DNA of 11,623 nucleotides from Ophiostoma sp. CBS 140.51 (lineage: Eukaryota; Ascomycota; Sordariomycetes; Ophiostomatales; Ophiostomataceae). The stretch is taken from positions 1 through 11,623 of the forward strand of contig JANSLP010000561.1 in NCBI GenBank assembly GCA_029298735.1, in the 5' to 3' direction. The notes beneath the pieces are model-generated. The model did no database searches. It was given only the letters and a program-made list of their open reading frames with translations, and was not told where the DNA came from. Below, piece by piece: positions 1 to 6,742 of this stretch; the stretch's first letter is position 1; each line of letters opens with the position of its first letter. A program made the translations under genes and the position numbers.

Positions 1-26
1 GATCGTGATATATGATAGTAAAACAT

Positions 27-52
27 GGAGGGCTATCCATAAACAGCCCTCC
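27..52. repeat. Perfect 8-bp inverted repeat (stem-loop 1)
   Basis: GGAGGGCT (27-34) is the reverse complement of AGCCCTCC (45-52). The 10-nt loop contains CCATAAAC (37-44). It is followed three bases later by a second stem-loop with the same loop sequence. Confidence 0.7.
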
Positions 53-55
53 TCC

Positions 56-81
56 TGCCAGCCATAAACCAGTAGCTGGCA
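56..81. repeat. Perfect 7-bp inverted repeat (stem-loop 2)
   Basis: TGCCAGC (56-62) pairs with GCTGGCA (75-81) across a 12-nt loop. CCATAAAC recurs at 62-69, so its CATAAAC part lies in the loop, as in stem-loop 1. Confidence 0.7.
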
Positions 82-101
82 AATCAAGTCAAGAAAAAAG
101 A

Positions 102-139
102 TGAGGAAACTGCAAAATATCTTTCCCTTCCTTTCCTCA
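102..139. repeat. Perfect 8-bp inverted repeat (stem-loop 3)
   Basis: TGAGGAAA (102-109) pairs with TTTCCTCA (132-139) across a 22-nt loop. It is less compact than the two stem-loops before it. An 8-bp pairing with a loop this long is expected by chance several times in a window this size. Confidence 0.45.
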
Positions 140-342
140 CCCGTCCGTCAAAAAGAAACCAAAAAACGCCATGTAATGCAAGTGCAGCCGTGAGTCGTTA
201 CTAGAAAAGATACAAGAAAAAGAGAATATCAAGAAGCCATGCCTTGCTAAAGTGTGACGAGAAAGCAAAGAAAAGGAGAGAGTGGGAAAGAAAGATCGAA
301 AAAGAAGAACCAACAAGAACGACGAAGACACCGCTGTGGACC

Positions 343-1221
343 CTACCAATCAACAGCCCAGCCGTTCTCGTCCAAAAACTCTTCACAGGCGGCCCTGAGA
401 TCTAAGTTGGGCCGCAGGTCGGACGTTTTCAGGACCTCGCGTGTCAAGGGATCTGTCTCCTGGCGGCGAAGGTGTTCGAGAATGGCGGCGCGCTCGTAGG
501 ATTTGCCCGTGTTGGTGACCACAGGGTCGACCATGATAGCAAACGTAATGTCGTCAATTGCCCAGTCGGGGACGTTGCGGCGAGCGGTGGCGGCCGAGGC
601 GTTGCGGGCGGCGGCAAACGTGTCGCGGAGGCTGGCCAGCTTGGCGTCCCATTCGGCGGCAATCTCGGCGCGGTCGCTGTCACTCGCCTCCCCGAGCGAA
701 GCGAGGGCCGTCTCCTTTTCTCTCTCAAAAAGGGCAATGGTCTCCGCCTCCAGAGGAGAGGCTTCCCTCGCCCTTTTCTTTTCGAGATACTCCCACCTGG
801 CCTTTTTGCAGTCGAGCATGTGCGCCGTGATGGGGGTCAGACTCTTGTCGTTGGTCTGGACACAAATGTCGTGCGCTCGGCGGCAGTGGGTAATGGCGGC
901 GTCAAAGTCGCGCAGCTTGAGCTCGGCCTGCGACAGGTAGTACAAGGCCTTCATGTTGTCGGGTGCGCGCTCCAGACAAGTGTTGCAGTCATCGGCGGCC
1001 TCCCCCCACCGTTCCAGCCGGAGCCGGGCGAGGGCGCGATTTGTGTATAGATTCGGGTTCTTTGGGTCGAGGATGATCCTACAAAGTTAGCAGAAGCTTT
1101 TAAAACAGAGTCGAGGGTAGACGCACGCCTGCGAGTAGAGAGCTTCGGCTGGGGCAAACTCGGCGCGCATGAAGCGTTTGTTGCCCTCCGCCTTGAGCAG
1201 GTTTGCTCTGTCGGGATCCAT
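343..1221 (-). CDS. STUB1: CHIP/STUB1-like TPR and U-box E3 ubiquitin ligase
   Basis: Two exons (1127-1221 and 343-1078) encode 276 residues. The start is ATG at 1221, in a strong ACCATGG context, with no upstream ATG for about 180 nt. TPR repeats cover about residues 4-107: the first reads LLKAEGNKRF, and the second includes LYTNRALARL. A charged helical, probably coiled-coil linker follows (about 115-195). A U-box fills 201-276, starting VPDWAIDDITF with DPVVTNTGKSYER and ending ENGWAVDW, which matches the family's end. Human CHIP is 303 residues with the same order. By family knowledge, the TPRs bind the C-terminal EEVD of Hsp70/Hsp90 and the U-box recruits an E2, so clients are ubiquitinated in the cytosol. 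The intron is phase 2 and splits an Ala codon. The neighbours give no added functional clue. Confidence 0.92.
1079..1126 (-). other. Intron of the CHIP-like gene (48 bp)
   Basis: On the minus strand the donor is GTGCGT, the branch site is GCTAAC, and the acceptor is TTTGTAG. Removing it joins the first TPR in frame (YSQA then IILDPKNP). Reading through would break the TPR. Confidence 0.88.
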
Positions 1222-1488
1222 GGTGCTGTTGAGGAGACGATAGCAACGATAAAGGCAAGGCTGAGGGCCAGGCGACGGGTCGCAATGGCAAACGGTGGCG
1301 AACAAAGTCGACAAGTACCGACGTGGAAGGCTATGGAGTACTGAAAGAAGGAAGAAGTTGCTATGTTATGAGATGCGGTCTAAGTCAAAGAAGTGGAAAA
1401 GTCAACATTCAGCCTTGCGACCCGACTGTGAGAGGCTGAGGACGATCGGACGCGGATATCTAGGGGTCCTGTTGTGAGGCGCCGACGC

Positions 1489-1508
1489 TGACGTCGACGT
1501 CGACGTTG
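1489..1508. promoter_or_regulatory. CRE-like TGACGTCG with ACGTCG tandem repeat
   Basis: TGACGTCG (1489-1496) overlaps ACGTCG repeated at 1491-1496 and 1497-1502, then ACGTTG at 1503-1508. TGACGT is the core bound by ATF/CREB-type bZIP factors. It lies about 270-290 bp upstream of the CHIP-like ATG. The site match is seen in the sequence; regulation is inferred. Confidence 0.35.
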
Positions 1509-1800
1509 TGAGAAAGACGGAGAGTTCCAAGGTTCTTTTGAGTGTCCCTTGAAATTATGTATGGCCAGTTTGGGTCGACAACGACAATCAGTGACGGAGG
1601 CAGGAGCGCAGCCAATGATAAACGGAAGGAGACGATAAAAGGTGACAGATGAAAGGGGACAGTTGAGGAAAGAACGAGGCGAGGCTTCCTTCCCAACGAA
1701 ACGGCAGATGTTCCGTTCATGTCACAACCGCCATCAGAGCGCACGTCCAATGGTCCCTGAAGAGGTTTGAAAGGCACGCTGCAGATACCCGCCCAGCCGC

Positions 1801-1827
1801 CGTTGAACCCGTTGAACCCGTTGAACC
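1801..1827. repeat. Three perfect tandem copies of a 9-bp unit
   Basis: CGTTGAACC occurs at 1801-1809, 1810-1818 and 1819-1827 without mismatch. It is noncoding in all supported models and may be a simple minisatellite. Confidence 0.85.
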
Positions 1828-2191
1828 CCACTAGAACGTGCGACAAAGTGTCCGAGAGGCATTGGGTCTGGTAGTGAAGAGCACTTTCAGCCTCGGCGTG
1901 AACGGATTTTTGGTGTGATTTGGTGAGTTATTGTTGGCTCGCTACTTCTCTATTTGTCAAAGCGGTTAATTCGAAGCTTCTGGAAGGGGCAAACCATGGC
2001 GTGTGAGGGTGTTACTCGAATGGGGAAAGAGCTACCCCGCTGCATCACGCCGAAGTCTCCACCAAAGGAGTTGATAACTTTCTGTCGTGAACTTTTGGAT
2101 TTCACGTCTATCTTGCTACAATTACATCGTCACCATATCTCGACAATTTGATTTGTCCTTCGATTCACGACAGCCACCTCCCACCCCGCAC

Positions 2192-3017
2192 CTAGTCAAA
2201 CTCCGCCATCAGCTTGTTGTGCAGCACCCCCTCGGGGAAATCCTCTTCGCCCAAAGCCGTCGTATGCGCCCACGGCTTAAGGCCATTCTCTTCACGAATC
2301 GTCTTGGCAAAACACGAGCTCCAGCCGTTGCGTGGGAACTGCTTGTTGACGTCGACTTTTGTGTCTTGGTGGACGAGTCCCGGGTTGCCGCCCATGTTGT
2401 CGTAGATGGTGGCCAACTGGATGAGCTGCCCCAAGAAGGTAATGGTGCCTGTCGTGCCCAGATCTTGGTGCCTGATAATGGCTTCGGCGACGGCCTCGGC
2501 CTGGGCTTGCGGGGCAGCGGGATGCAGCTGCTTGCCGACAAGATCCAGGGCAAGGTAGCCTCCATAAAACTCAAACGACAGTCGAGTAGCGCGGAGGTGG
2601 TCGTGGGTGGTGCCAATGTCGTGCAACAGAGCCGTCAAGGCGAGCGTCGCGCGGGAGAGCGTCGCGTTTTCCGCCGGGAACTGCTGTTCAAGAATGGCGG
2701 AGGCTACAAGTGCGTTAGTGACAATAATTGCCGTTGAGTGTAGAAGGGACCGGCTTCGCCGGGCTCGGGCTTGGGGTTTATTTACCAAAGTAATACACCC
2801 GCATCGAGTGATTGTAGGTCTGCGGCGCGAGCTTCTCCTTGGCATAGGTCTGCACCTGACTGACCAACACATCGTCACTGGGAAAAGCAATGTCCTTGAC
2901 GAGCAGCGATTTGGGCTCGTGCAAACTGCTCTTACTAGACAGGACGACCTGTGGGTCGCGGGCAATGGCGGTCCAGCCGTGCTGGGCGACTTCAGAAGTG
3001 TTGGAGGTGGCCATCAT
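2192..3017 (-). CDS. cah: Cyanamide hydratase, HD-domain family (Cah/Ddi2-like)
   Basis: Two exons (2786-3017 and 2192-2703) encode 247 residues from the first ATG, or 246 from the next ATG at 3014, which has the better context (A at -3, G at +4). In 246-residue numbering, the N-terminal half has GWTAI (13-17), DIAFP (41-45) and TYNHSMRVYYF (66-76). After the intron come LLHDIG (102-107), the HD pair at 104-105, FYGGY (122-126), AEAIIRH (149-155) and FLGQLIQLATIYDN (166-179). His69, His104, Asp105 and Asp178 form the H...HD...D metal-binding pattern of HD hydrolases. The length matches the known fungal enzymes (about 225-245). By family knowledge, the enzyme is a cytosolic metalloenzyme that hydrates cyanamide to urea. 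The yeast homologues DDI2/DDI3 are strongly induced by cyanamide and alkylating agents. No nitrogen or urea gene is adjacent. Confidence 0.93.
2704..2785 (-). other. Intron of the cyanamide hydratase gene (82 bp)
   Basis: On the minus strand the donor is GTAAAT, the branch site ACTAAC and the acceptor CTTGTAG. It is phase 1 and the joined codon is Ala, giving YYFASAILEQQF, which aligns naturally with the family. It contains a GC-rich GCGAAGC hairpin at 2750-2762. Confidence 0.9.
2750..2762. repeat. CCGGC-TTC-GCCGG mini-hairpin in an intron
   Basis: A 5-bp GC stem with a 3-nt loop. On the transcribed sense strand it reads CCGGCGAAGCCGG and contains GCGAAGC, the same core as the hairpins after the POM33-like stop codon. 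Confidence 0.6.
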
Positions 3018-3142
3018 AAGAAGTTGCGGACGGAAGTAAAAGTGGGTCAATTGGTGATGTTGTAAGTGGTGATGATCACGATGTCAATGTTGATTGATGA
3101 GGATGAAGATGCGATTCTGAAATGTCGTTTATCTGAGCTAAA

Positions 3143-3164
3143 AGTCAATTGACTGACAAGTCAA
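3143..3164. promoter_or_regulatory. Cluster of three AGTCAA half-sites upstream of cyanamide hydratase
   Basis: AGTCAATTGACT (3143-3154) is a perfect 12-bp palindrome. It is followed after GACA by AGTCAA (3159-3164), so TTGACT/AGTCAA also forms a second inverted pair. It lies about 125-150 bp upstream of the start codon, a normal position for an activator site. The factor is unknown. Confidence 0.4.
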
Positions 3165-3963
3165 CGCCTTGTTATACTCGAGATTCTGGCATGTCAGGAA
3201 AAGGTGTGCGTGGACAGCTTTCGCTCGGTCACAGTATGACGCAGTTTTGGCACTCGTCGTCTATTCTCCCGCGCAACTGCACAAAGACGTAAAGCGTGCT
3301 TTGAGTAATAAGCAGATCCCGAAAGGAACACAGGGGATATCGAGTGGCTTGCTTTCGATATACGGCGACGGCAGAGTATGCATCTGTCAGCACGACCGGA
3401 CGGCATTGGGCCGTTAGCCGATGTGTTAGTTGTCTTTCTGTTGTCCTGTTGGCTCTATTCTGCATTCTGCAACGGTTCATTAGACCGATTCCCCGTACGA
3501 CGTATGCACTGAAAGACAGAGTCTAGGCCTTTGCAGCGTTTGACTGCAAACCACGGCGCGGCTCCGGTTTGCACAGCGGTTTTAGAAGTCACCCGTCCAT
3601 ACGTCATTTTTGACAGTAGGGGGACGTTATGCAGCATACCGCGGAGAAGCTGTTTGTCGGCTTTCCAGCTGGAGAGACCGATACAAAACCGACTGCTGTG
3701 AGTTGGGTGTGCCTGCCTGCTACAGTTGAGTCACTCGACGCTAGATTTGAAATACAGGGGGATTGGACCACGCTACGAAAGCTTCTTTTGCGGCTGTCCG
3801 GCTGTCAGATTTCAATGTCAGACTCGAGAGTTCTCGCACCTTTTCTACCGAATAGGACAAAAAGACCCTGGAGATCGACTGTATGGCTGCACTGTCAGCG
3901 CGTCTACATGACGATACGACGGCCCGAATGTGAGAACAACATAAATTGCGGAGCCGACGTTTA

Positions 3964-3977
3964 CACGTGTTCACGTG
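3964..3977. promoter_or_regulatory. Two CACGTG E-boxes 8 bp apart
   Basis: CACGTG at 3964-3969 and 3972-3977, separated by TT. The core is recognised by basic helix-loop-helix factors of the Cbf1/Pho4/SREBP type. They lie about 950 bp upstream of the hydratase start and about 430 bp past the ADA2 stop, so the target is uncertain. Confidence 0.3.
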
Positions 3978-4308
3978 CTTCGGTGTATGCTTTGTGATCC
4001 CGTGAATGAGGTAGATTGCCTTCTTAAATAGGAAGTCGGAGAGTATGTACAGAGTAAGATGGATGAAGATGAGAGCGAGTTCACGCAAAAGTAGCTGTCA
4101 AGATTCACGTCATATTTGGAAGCCTGTTTGTATTACTACAGTCCGTCCGGAACGAGACGAGCGTAAGAAAAGAAGAGCAAGCTGAAACAAAACGATGGGG
4201 TAACATGATAATAGGAAAAGGAAAAAAAAAAAAGAAAACCAAAACTCAAGTTGAAATAGACACAACGCCTGCCCAAAGAAAACCGTCGCTGCCGCCCACC
4301 GTTTTGCA

Positions 4309-4316
4309 TATATAAG
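4309..4316 (-). terminator. Candidate ADA2 3'-end efficiency element (UAUAUA)
   Basis: TATATA at 4309-4314 lies about 95 nt past the ADA2 stop on the sense strand. UAUAUA is the yeast polyadenylation efficiency element. Further downstream there is a 12-T run at 4222-4233. The same bases read TATATAAG on the plus strand, so a TATA box for an antisense transcript is the alternative. Confidence 0.35.
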
Positions 4317-4409
4317 AAGTACAGGCGTAGAAGAGGAAGGAGTATCAAGAGAGAAAGAACAAAACGCTAGAAGTGCAACACAAACAATATCCTGCCATAC
4401 TTGGCCAGA

Positions 4410-6068
4410 TCAAGCCTTCCCGATCCAGCCGGCATTGACAAAGAAATCAAAGATGCGCAGGCCCTTCTGTGAGTCGAGGCGGCATATTTCTTTTGCTTGC
4501 TTCTTGCGGAGGGTGCCGTTGCCACGCATGGCTTCTTTCAAGATTTGTTCCTTGATCATCAGATAAGGTTTGGGCTGGAGACGGCAGATCTGGCACAATT
4601 CGATTTCCTCGGGTGTTAAGAGCTGCAGGTCGGGTGCATTGTCTTGTGTGAGTGTCAACGTAGGCGTGCCATAAATGGGGACGGCGTGTTGTTTCTCGCG
4701 CTTGATCTCGGTGCCGTTGACAACATTGACGCCGTTGGTGTGACCATTGACACCATTGGCGACAACGACGCTGCCGTTGGCCTTGCTGTCCTTGTCTTTT
4801 TCCTTGGAGTCTTTGTCTTTCGAGTCCTTGTCCTTGTCTTTGGAGTCCTTATCGTCGTTGGCGTGGTCGGCAATGGCTGCTGTGCCGTTGGGCAGCGGAC
4901 CGTTCAAGGGCAGATCGGGCGCCAACAACAGGGCGGCACCGCTCGGCGGCTCGGGTGGCGGCTGGTTCTTACTGTTGCGCTGCGCTGTGGCCAGCCGCTC
5001 GCGGTCCATAGATCCGAGTGGAATGGCCTTTTGGATGCGCTGGGCTTTCTCTTGCTCGTACTTGTTGCCGCTCTCGAGATCGCCAATCTTGAGGCTGCGC
5101 CACTCTTGGAGTTGGGCAATTGCTTGCCGCAGAAACAGCTCGTGGATCAGGCCGTCACAAAAGTCTTTGAAATCGTCGTGGTTCATCATCCGCGCAAACG
5201 GTTTCGCCTTGTTCATGAGATCGCGCTCTTCCTTGGTTCGTTTCTTATCGAGCTTGTTGTTCTCGCGGTAGTCGAGCAGGTTGTGCTCAAAGATGACCTT
5301 TTTGCGCTCGACACGCTGTGTGAGGCGGCAATTATAAATTTCCATGACGGTCAGCTTCAGGTCCATCTCCGGCTCGAGCTCGCCCGTGCGCGGGTTGATG
5401 CCGTCGCCCGGGTCGAACTGCATGAGCTGGACGGCCTCTTCGGCCTCGTTGGCGTACTCCGTCTCAAACTCCAAGCGGCCCGGCATGTAGCCCTGGATTT
5501 CGTGACACGAGGGCACCGACGCGGTCGGCTTTGTCTTGGGCGTCAAAGCCGGCGCGGCCTTGGCGGCCTCGCGCCGTTCTTCGATGCGCCGCTTCTTGCG
5601 CGCCTGGAACTCCTCTCTAGGGATTTCGTTGGCGAGCTGCATGTCCTGCGGACTGCAGCGTTCGGGCAGCGGGAATTTTGATGACTCAACATAGATTTTG
5701 AGGTAGTGGTCGCGCACTTCGTCCTTGTGCCGGTAACCACCAATGTGGTCGGCAATGTCGGCCCACGACCCGAGGCCGTAAATCTCGCAGCCCTCGATGA
5801 GCAACAACTCTTCGTCGGCACCCCATTCTTGATCGAAAATGGGAAACGAGTTTTGCTCAATGACGCGGTAGGGGTGTGTGGCCGGCTGGTGGGCGTTGCT
5901 GGATTTGCCACTCGAGAAGCACAGGACACACAGGTCGTACTCGTTGCACGCCGGGTGGGCACATCGTATGCGGACCGTCGAGGTAATGTCAACACTGCAG
6001 ACATCACAGACATACTTGACGCCACCCTCGCCGCCCCGGACGGCCGTCTTCTTGCGGATAACACCCAT
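4410..6068 (-). CDS. ADA2: Transcriptional adaptor ADA2 (SAGA complex)
   Basis: A single exon of 552 residues. The start is ATG at 6068 in a GCCATGG context, giving MGVIRKKT, the usual start in filamentous ascomycetes. A ZZ zinc finger lies at about 17-67, with Cys21, 24, 36, 41, 47, 50 and His60, 65 as ligands. A SANT/Myb domain follows at about 79-127 (EWGADEELLLIEGCEIYGLG, then WADIADHIG and DEVRDHYLKIY). The central ADA2 region is about 195-355. A disordered stretch rich in Lys/Asp/Ser (405-429) and Asn-Gly (about 431-452) precedes a C-terminal SWIRM domain (about 465-552, ending FFVNAGWIGKA). By family knowledge, ADA2 binds Gcn5 and Ada3 in the histone acetyltransferase module of SAGA and stimulates acetylation of nucleosomal histone H3. 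The frame stays open upstream of the ATG to about 6320 but has no ATG there, so I exclude that part. Confidence 0.97.
   Translation of the reverse strand: MGVIRKKTAVRGGEGGVKYVCDVCSVDITSTVRIRCAHPACNEYDLCVLCFSSGKSSNAHQPATHPYRVIEQNSFPIFDQEWGADEELLLIEGCEIYGLGSWADIADHIGGYRHKDEVRDHYLKIYVESSKFPLPERCSPQDMQLANEIPREEFQARKKRRIEERREAAKAAPALTPKTKPTASVPSCHEIQGYMPGRLEFETEYANEAEEAVQLMQFDPGDGINPRTGELEPEMDLKLTVMEIYNCRLTQRVERKKVIFEHNLLDYRENNKLDKKRTKEERDLMNKAKPFARMMNHDDFKDFCDGLIHELFLRQAIAQLQEWRSLKIGDLESGNKYEQEKAQRIQKAIPLGSMDRERLATAQRNSKNQPPPEPPSGAALLLAPDLPLNGPLPNGTAAIADHANDDKDSKDKDKDSKDKDSKEKDKDSKANGSVVVANGVNGHTNGVNVVNGTEIKREKQHAVPIYGTPTLTLTQDNAPDLQLLTPEEIELCQICRLQPKPYLMIKEQILKEAMRGNGTLRKKQAKEICRLDSQKGLRIFDFFVNAGWIGKA
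4782..4856 (-). repeat. Lys/Asp/Ser-repeat tract inside ADA2
   Basis: Residues 405-429 are repeated DKDSKD-like units, encoded by an imperfect 6-bp repeat. It separates the central region from SWIRM and is likely an unstructured, length-variable linker. Confidence 0.8.
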
Positions 6069-6273
6069 GGCGTCTTCTTCGGAATCGGAGCCCGTGTGCC
6101 CTTCTGGAGGGGGGTTTGGCGGGGCGGAGGACGAGGTGGCTGCGGATGCCGACAGCGCAACGGTTGGCAGTGGAAGGGGAGGTGGTGGGTGGGTGGGAGA
6201 GATGAGGTGTCGTCGATGGGAGGATGAGAAATTGTCGAGAAGTGGAGGGGATGTCGAAGTCGAGTGGTCGCGC

Positions 6274-6291
6274 CTACGTCGCAAGAGGCAT
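6274..6291 (-). promoter_or_regulatory. Possible five-codon upstream ORF of ADA2
   Basis: ATG at 6291 reads M-P-L-A-T then TAG (6274-6276). It is the only ATG on this strand for more than 220 nt before the ADA2 start. It matters only if transcription starts upstream of 6291, which the sequence does not show. Confidence 0.3.
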
Positions 6292-6344
6292 CCTTTGAAT
6301 GCACACGTCTGCGCCGACCATCAGCGACGTGTGTTTCGATAGGA

Positions 6345-6370
6345 GTTGATGAATGTTGATGAATGTTGAT
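6345..6370. repeat. Tandem 10-bp repeat, 2.6 copies
   Basis: GTTGATGAAT at 6345-6354 and 6355-6364, then GTTGAT at 6365-6370, perfect. It is about 280-300 bp upstream of the ADA2 ATG. Confidence 0.8.
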
Positions 6371-6537
6371 AGATTGGCGATGAAAAGTTGATGGTTTCGT
6401 CGAAAATCGCGATGGGGTGTCGTCGAAATGTCGTCGTTGCGCGTGGTGATTCTCGATGGATCGATGCGTCGGATTTCTAGTGGCGGCCGTGGGCGAGTGG
6501 GCAAAGGTGAAGGCAGGCCAGGGGCCAACCTGGGGTA

Positions 6538-6588
6538 ATGACTTATGTCATAACACGTGACGCGATCTGGTGGTGCGATAAGATAAGG
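6538..6588. promoter_or_regulatory. bZIP-like palindrome, E-box and tandem GATA sites
   Basis: In 51 bp there is TTATG-T-CATAA (6543-6553, a perfect palindrome around a central T, inside ATGAC-TTAT-GTCAT), CACGTG (6554-6559) and GATAAGATAAG (6577-6587, two overlapping GATAAG sites). It lies about 470-520 bp upstream of the ADA2 start, so it is a candidate upstream activating region for ADA2. Confidence 0.4.
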
Positions 6589-6742
6589 CGCGTGTCCAAC
6601 AAACCGCGTTACAGGCGTCAACATCATGCCCTGCTTCAATTAATGCGATGACGACGAGATTTTCTTCAAATCAAAAGTCGTGTATTATTCGCTGATATTA
6701 TTTCCAAAATTATTATACAGAATTTAGGTCTATCCCACCGCG

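Larger units (their letters stand above)
1..342. other. Intergenic region left of the CHIP-like gene (its 3' flank)
   Basis: No convincing gene is seen here. The last 100 bp (about 242-330) are purine-rich on the plus strand, so the CHIP-like transcript would have a CU-rich 3' UTR. The first 140 bp hold three consecutive perfect inverted repeats (27-52, 56-81, 102-139), listed separately. Short open frames in this stretch are low-complexity and resemble no family I know. Confidence 0.6.
1222..2191. other. Intergenic region: CHIP-like promoter and cyanamide hydratase 3' flank
   Basis: About 970 bp with no supported gene. The part near 1222-1500 should hold the CHIP-like leader and promoter, since that gene reads leftward. 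It contains AAGTCAA twice (1382-1388 and 1399-1405), a TGACGTCG bZIP/CRE-like site inside a 6-bp repeat (1489-1508), and a three-copy 9-bp repeat (1801-1827). The right end should be the 3' UTR of the hydratase gene. I saw no clear TATA box. Confidence 0.55.
3018..4409. other. Long intergenic region: hydratase promoter and ADA2 3' flank
   Basis: About 1.4 kb with no gene I can support. The left part should hold the hydratase promoter: an AGTCAA half-site cluster at 3143-3164 and one AGATAA (GATA factor type, minus strand) at 3129-3134. Two CACGTG E-boxes lie at 3964-3969 and 3972-3977. The right part (about 4130-4409) is CU-rich on the ADA2 sense strand, with a 12-T run (4222-4233) and UAUAUA at 4309-4314. 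An ATG-initiated plus-strand frame of 122 codons (3629-3997) shows no family features. Confidence 0.55.
6069..6742. other. ADA2 leader and promoter, TEP1 3' flank
   Basis: About 670 bp with no gene. On the ADA2 sense strand the first 220 nt upstream of the ATG are pyrimidine-rich and contain no ATG. The first upstream ATG opens a five-codon frame at 6274-6291. A partial 10-bp repeat lies at 6345-6370 and a factor-site cluster at 6538-6588. Near 6690-6720 the TEP1 sense strand is A/T-rich, with repeated AATAAT, a plausible polyadenylation region. Confidence 0.6.

Noticed and set aside
1340..1720. Heat-shock elements upstream of the CHIP-like gene
   Set aside because: GAA and TTC triplets are frequent, but I found no run of three or more properly alternating, evenly spaced nGAAn units.
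3060..3122. Possible box C/D snoRNA (TGATGA ... CTGA)
   Set aside because: TGATGA and CTGA occur, but there is no terminal stem and no clear C'/D' pair, and the segment sits in the hydratase leader; GAT-rich sequence explains the matches.
3629..3997. 122-codon plus-strand frame between hydratase and ADA2
   Set aside because: It begins with ATG but shows no domain, signal peptide or coding-like pattern, and it is on the strand opposite to every supported gene.
4644..5681. 345-codon plus-strand open frame
   Set aside because: It lies entirely antisense to ADA2, has Leu/Val-rich low-complexity translation and no family motif, and is explained as a shadow of the ADA2 codon pattern.
6069..6284. 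Extended ADA2 N-terminus of 72 residues
   Set aside because: The frame is open but has no ATG; the first codon at 6284 is TTG. MGVIRKKT at 6068 is the family's normal start with an excellent context.
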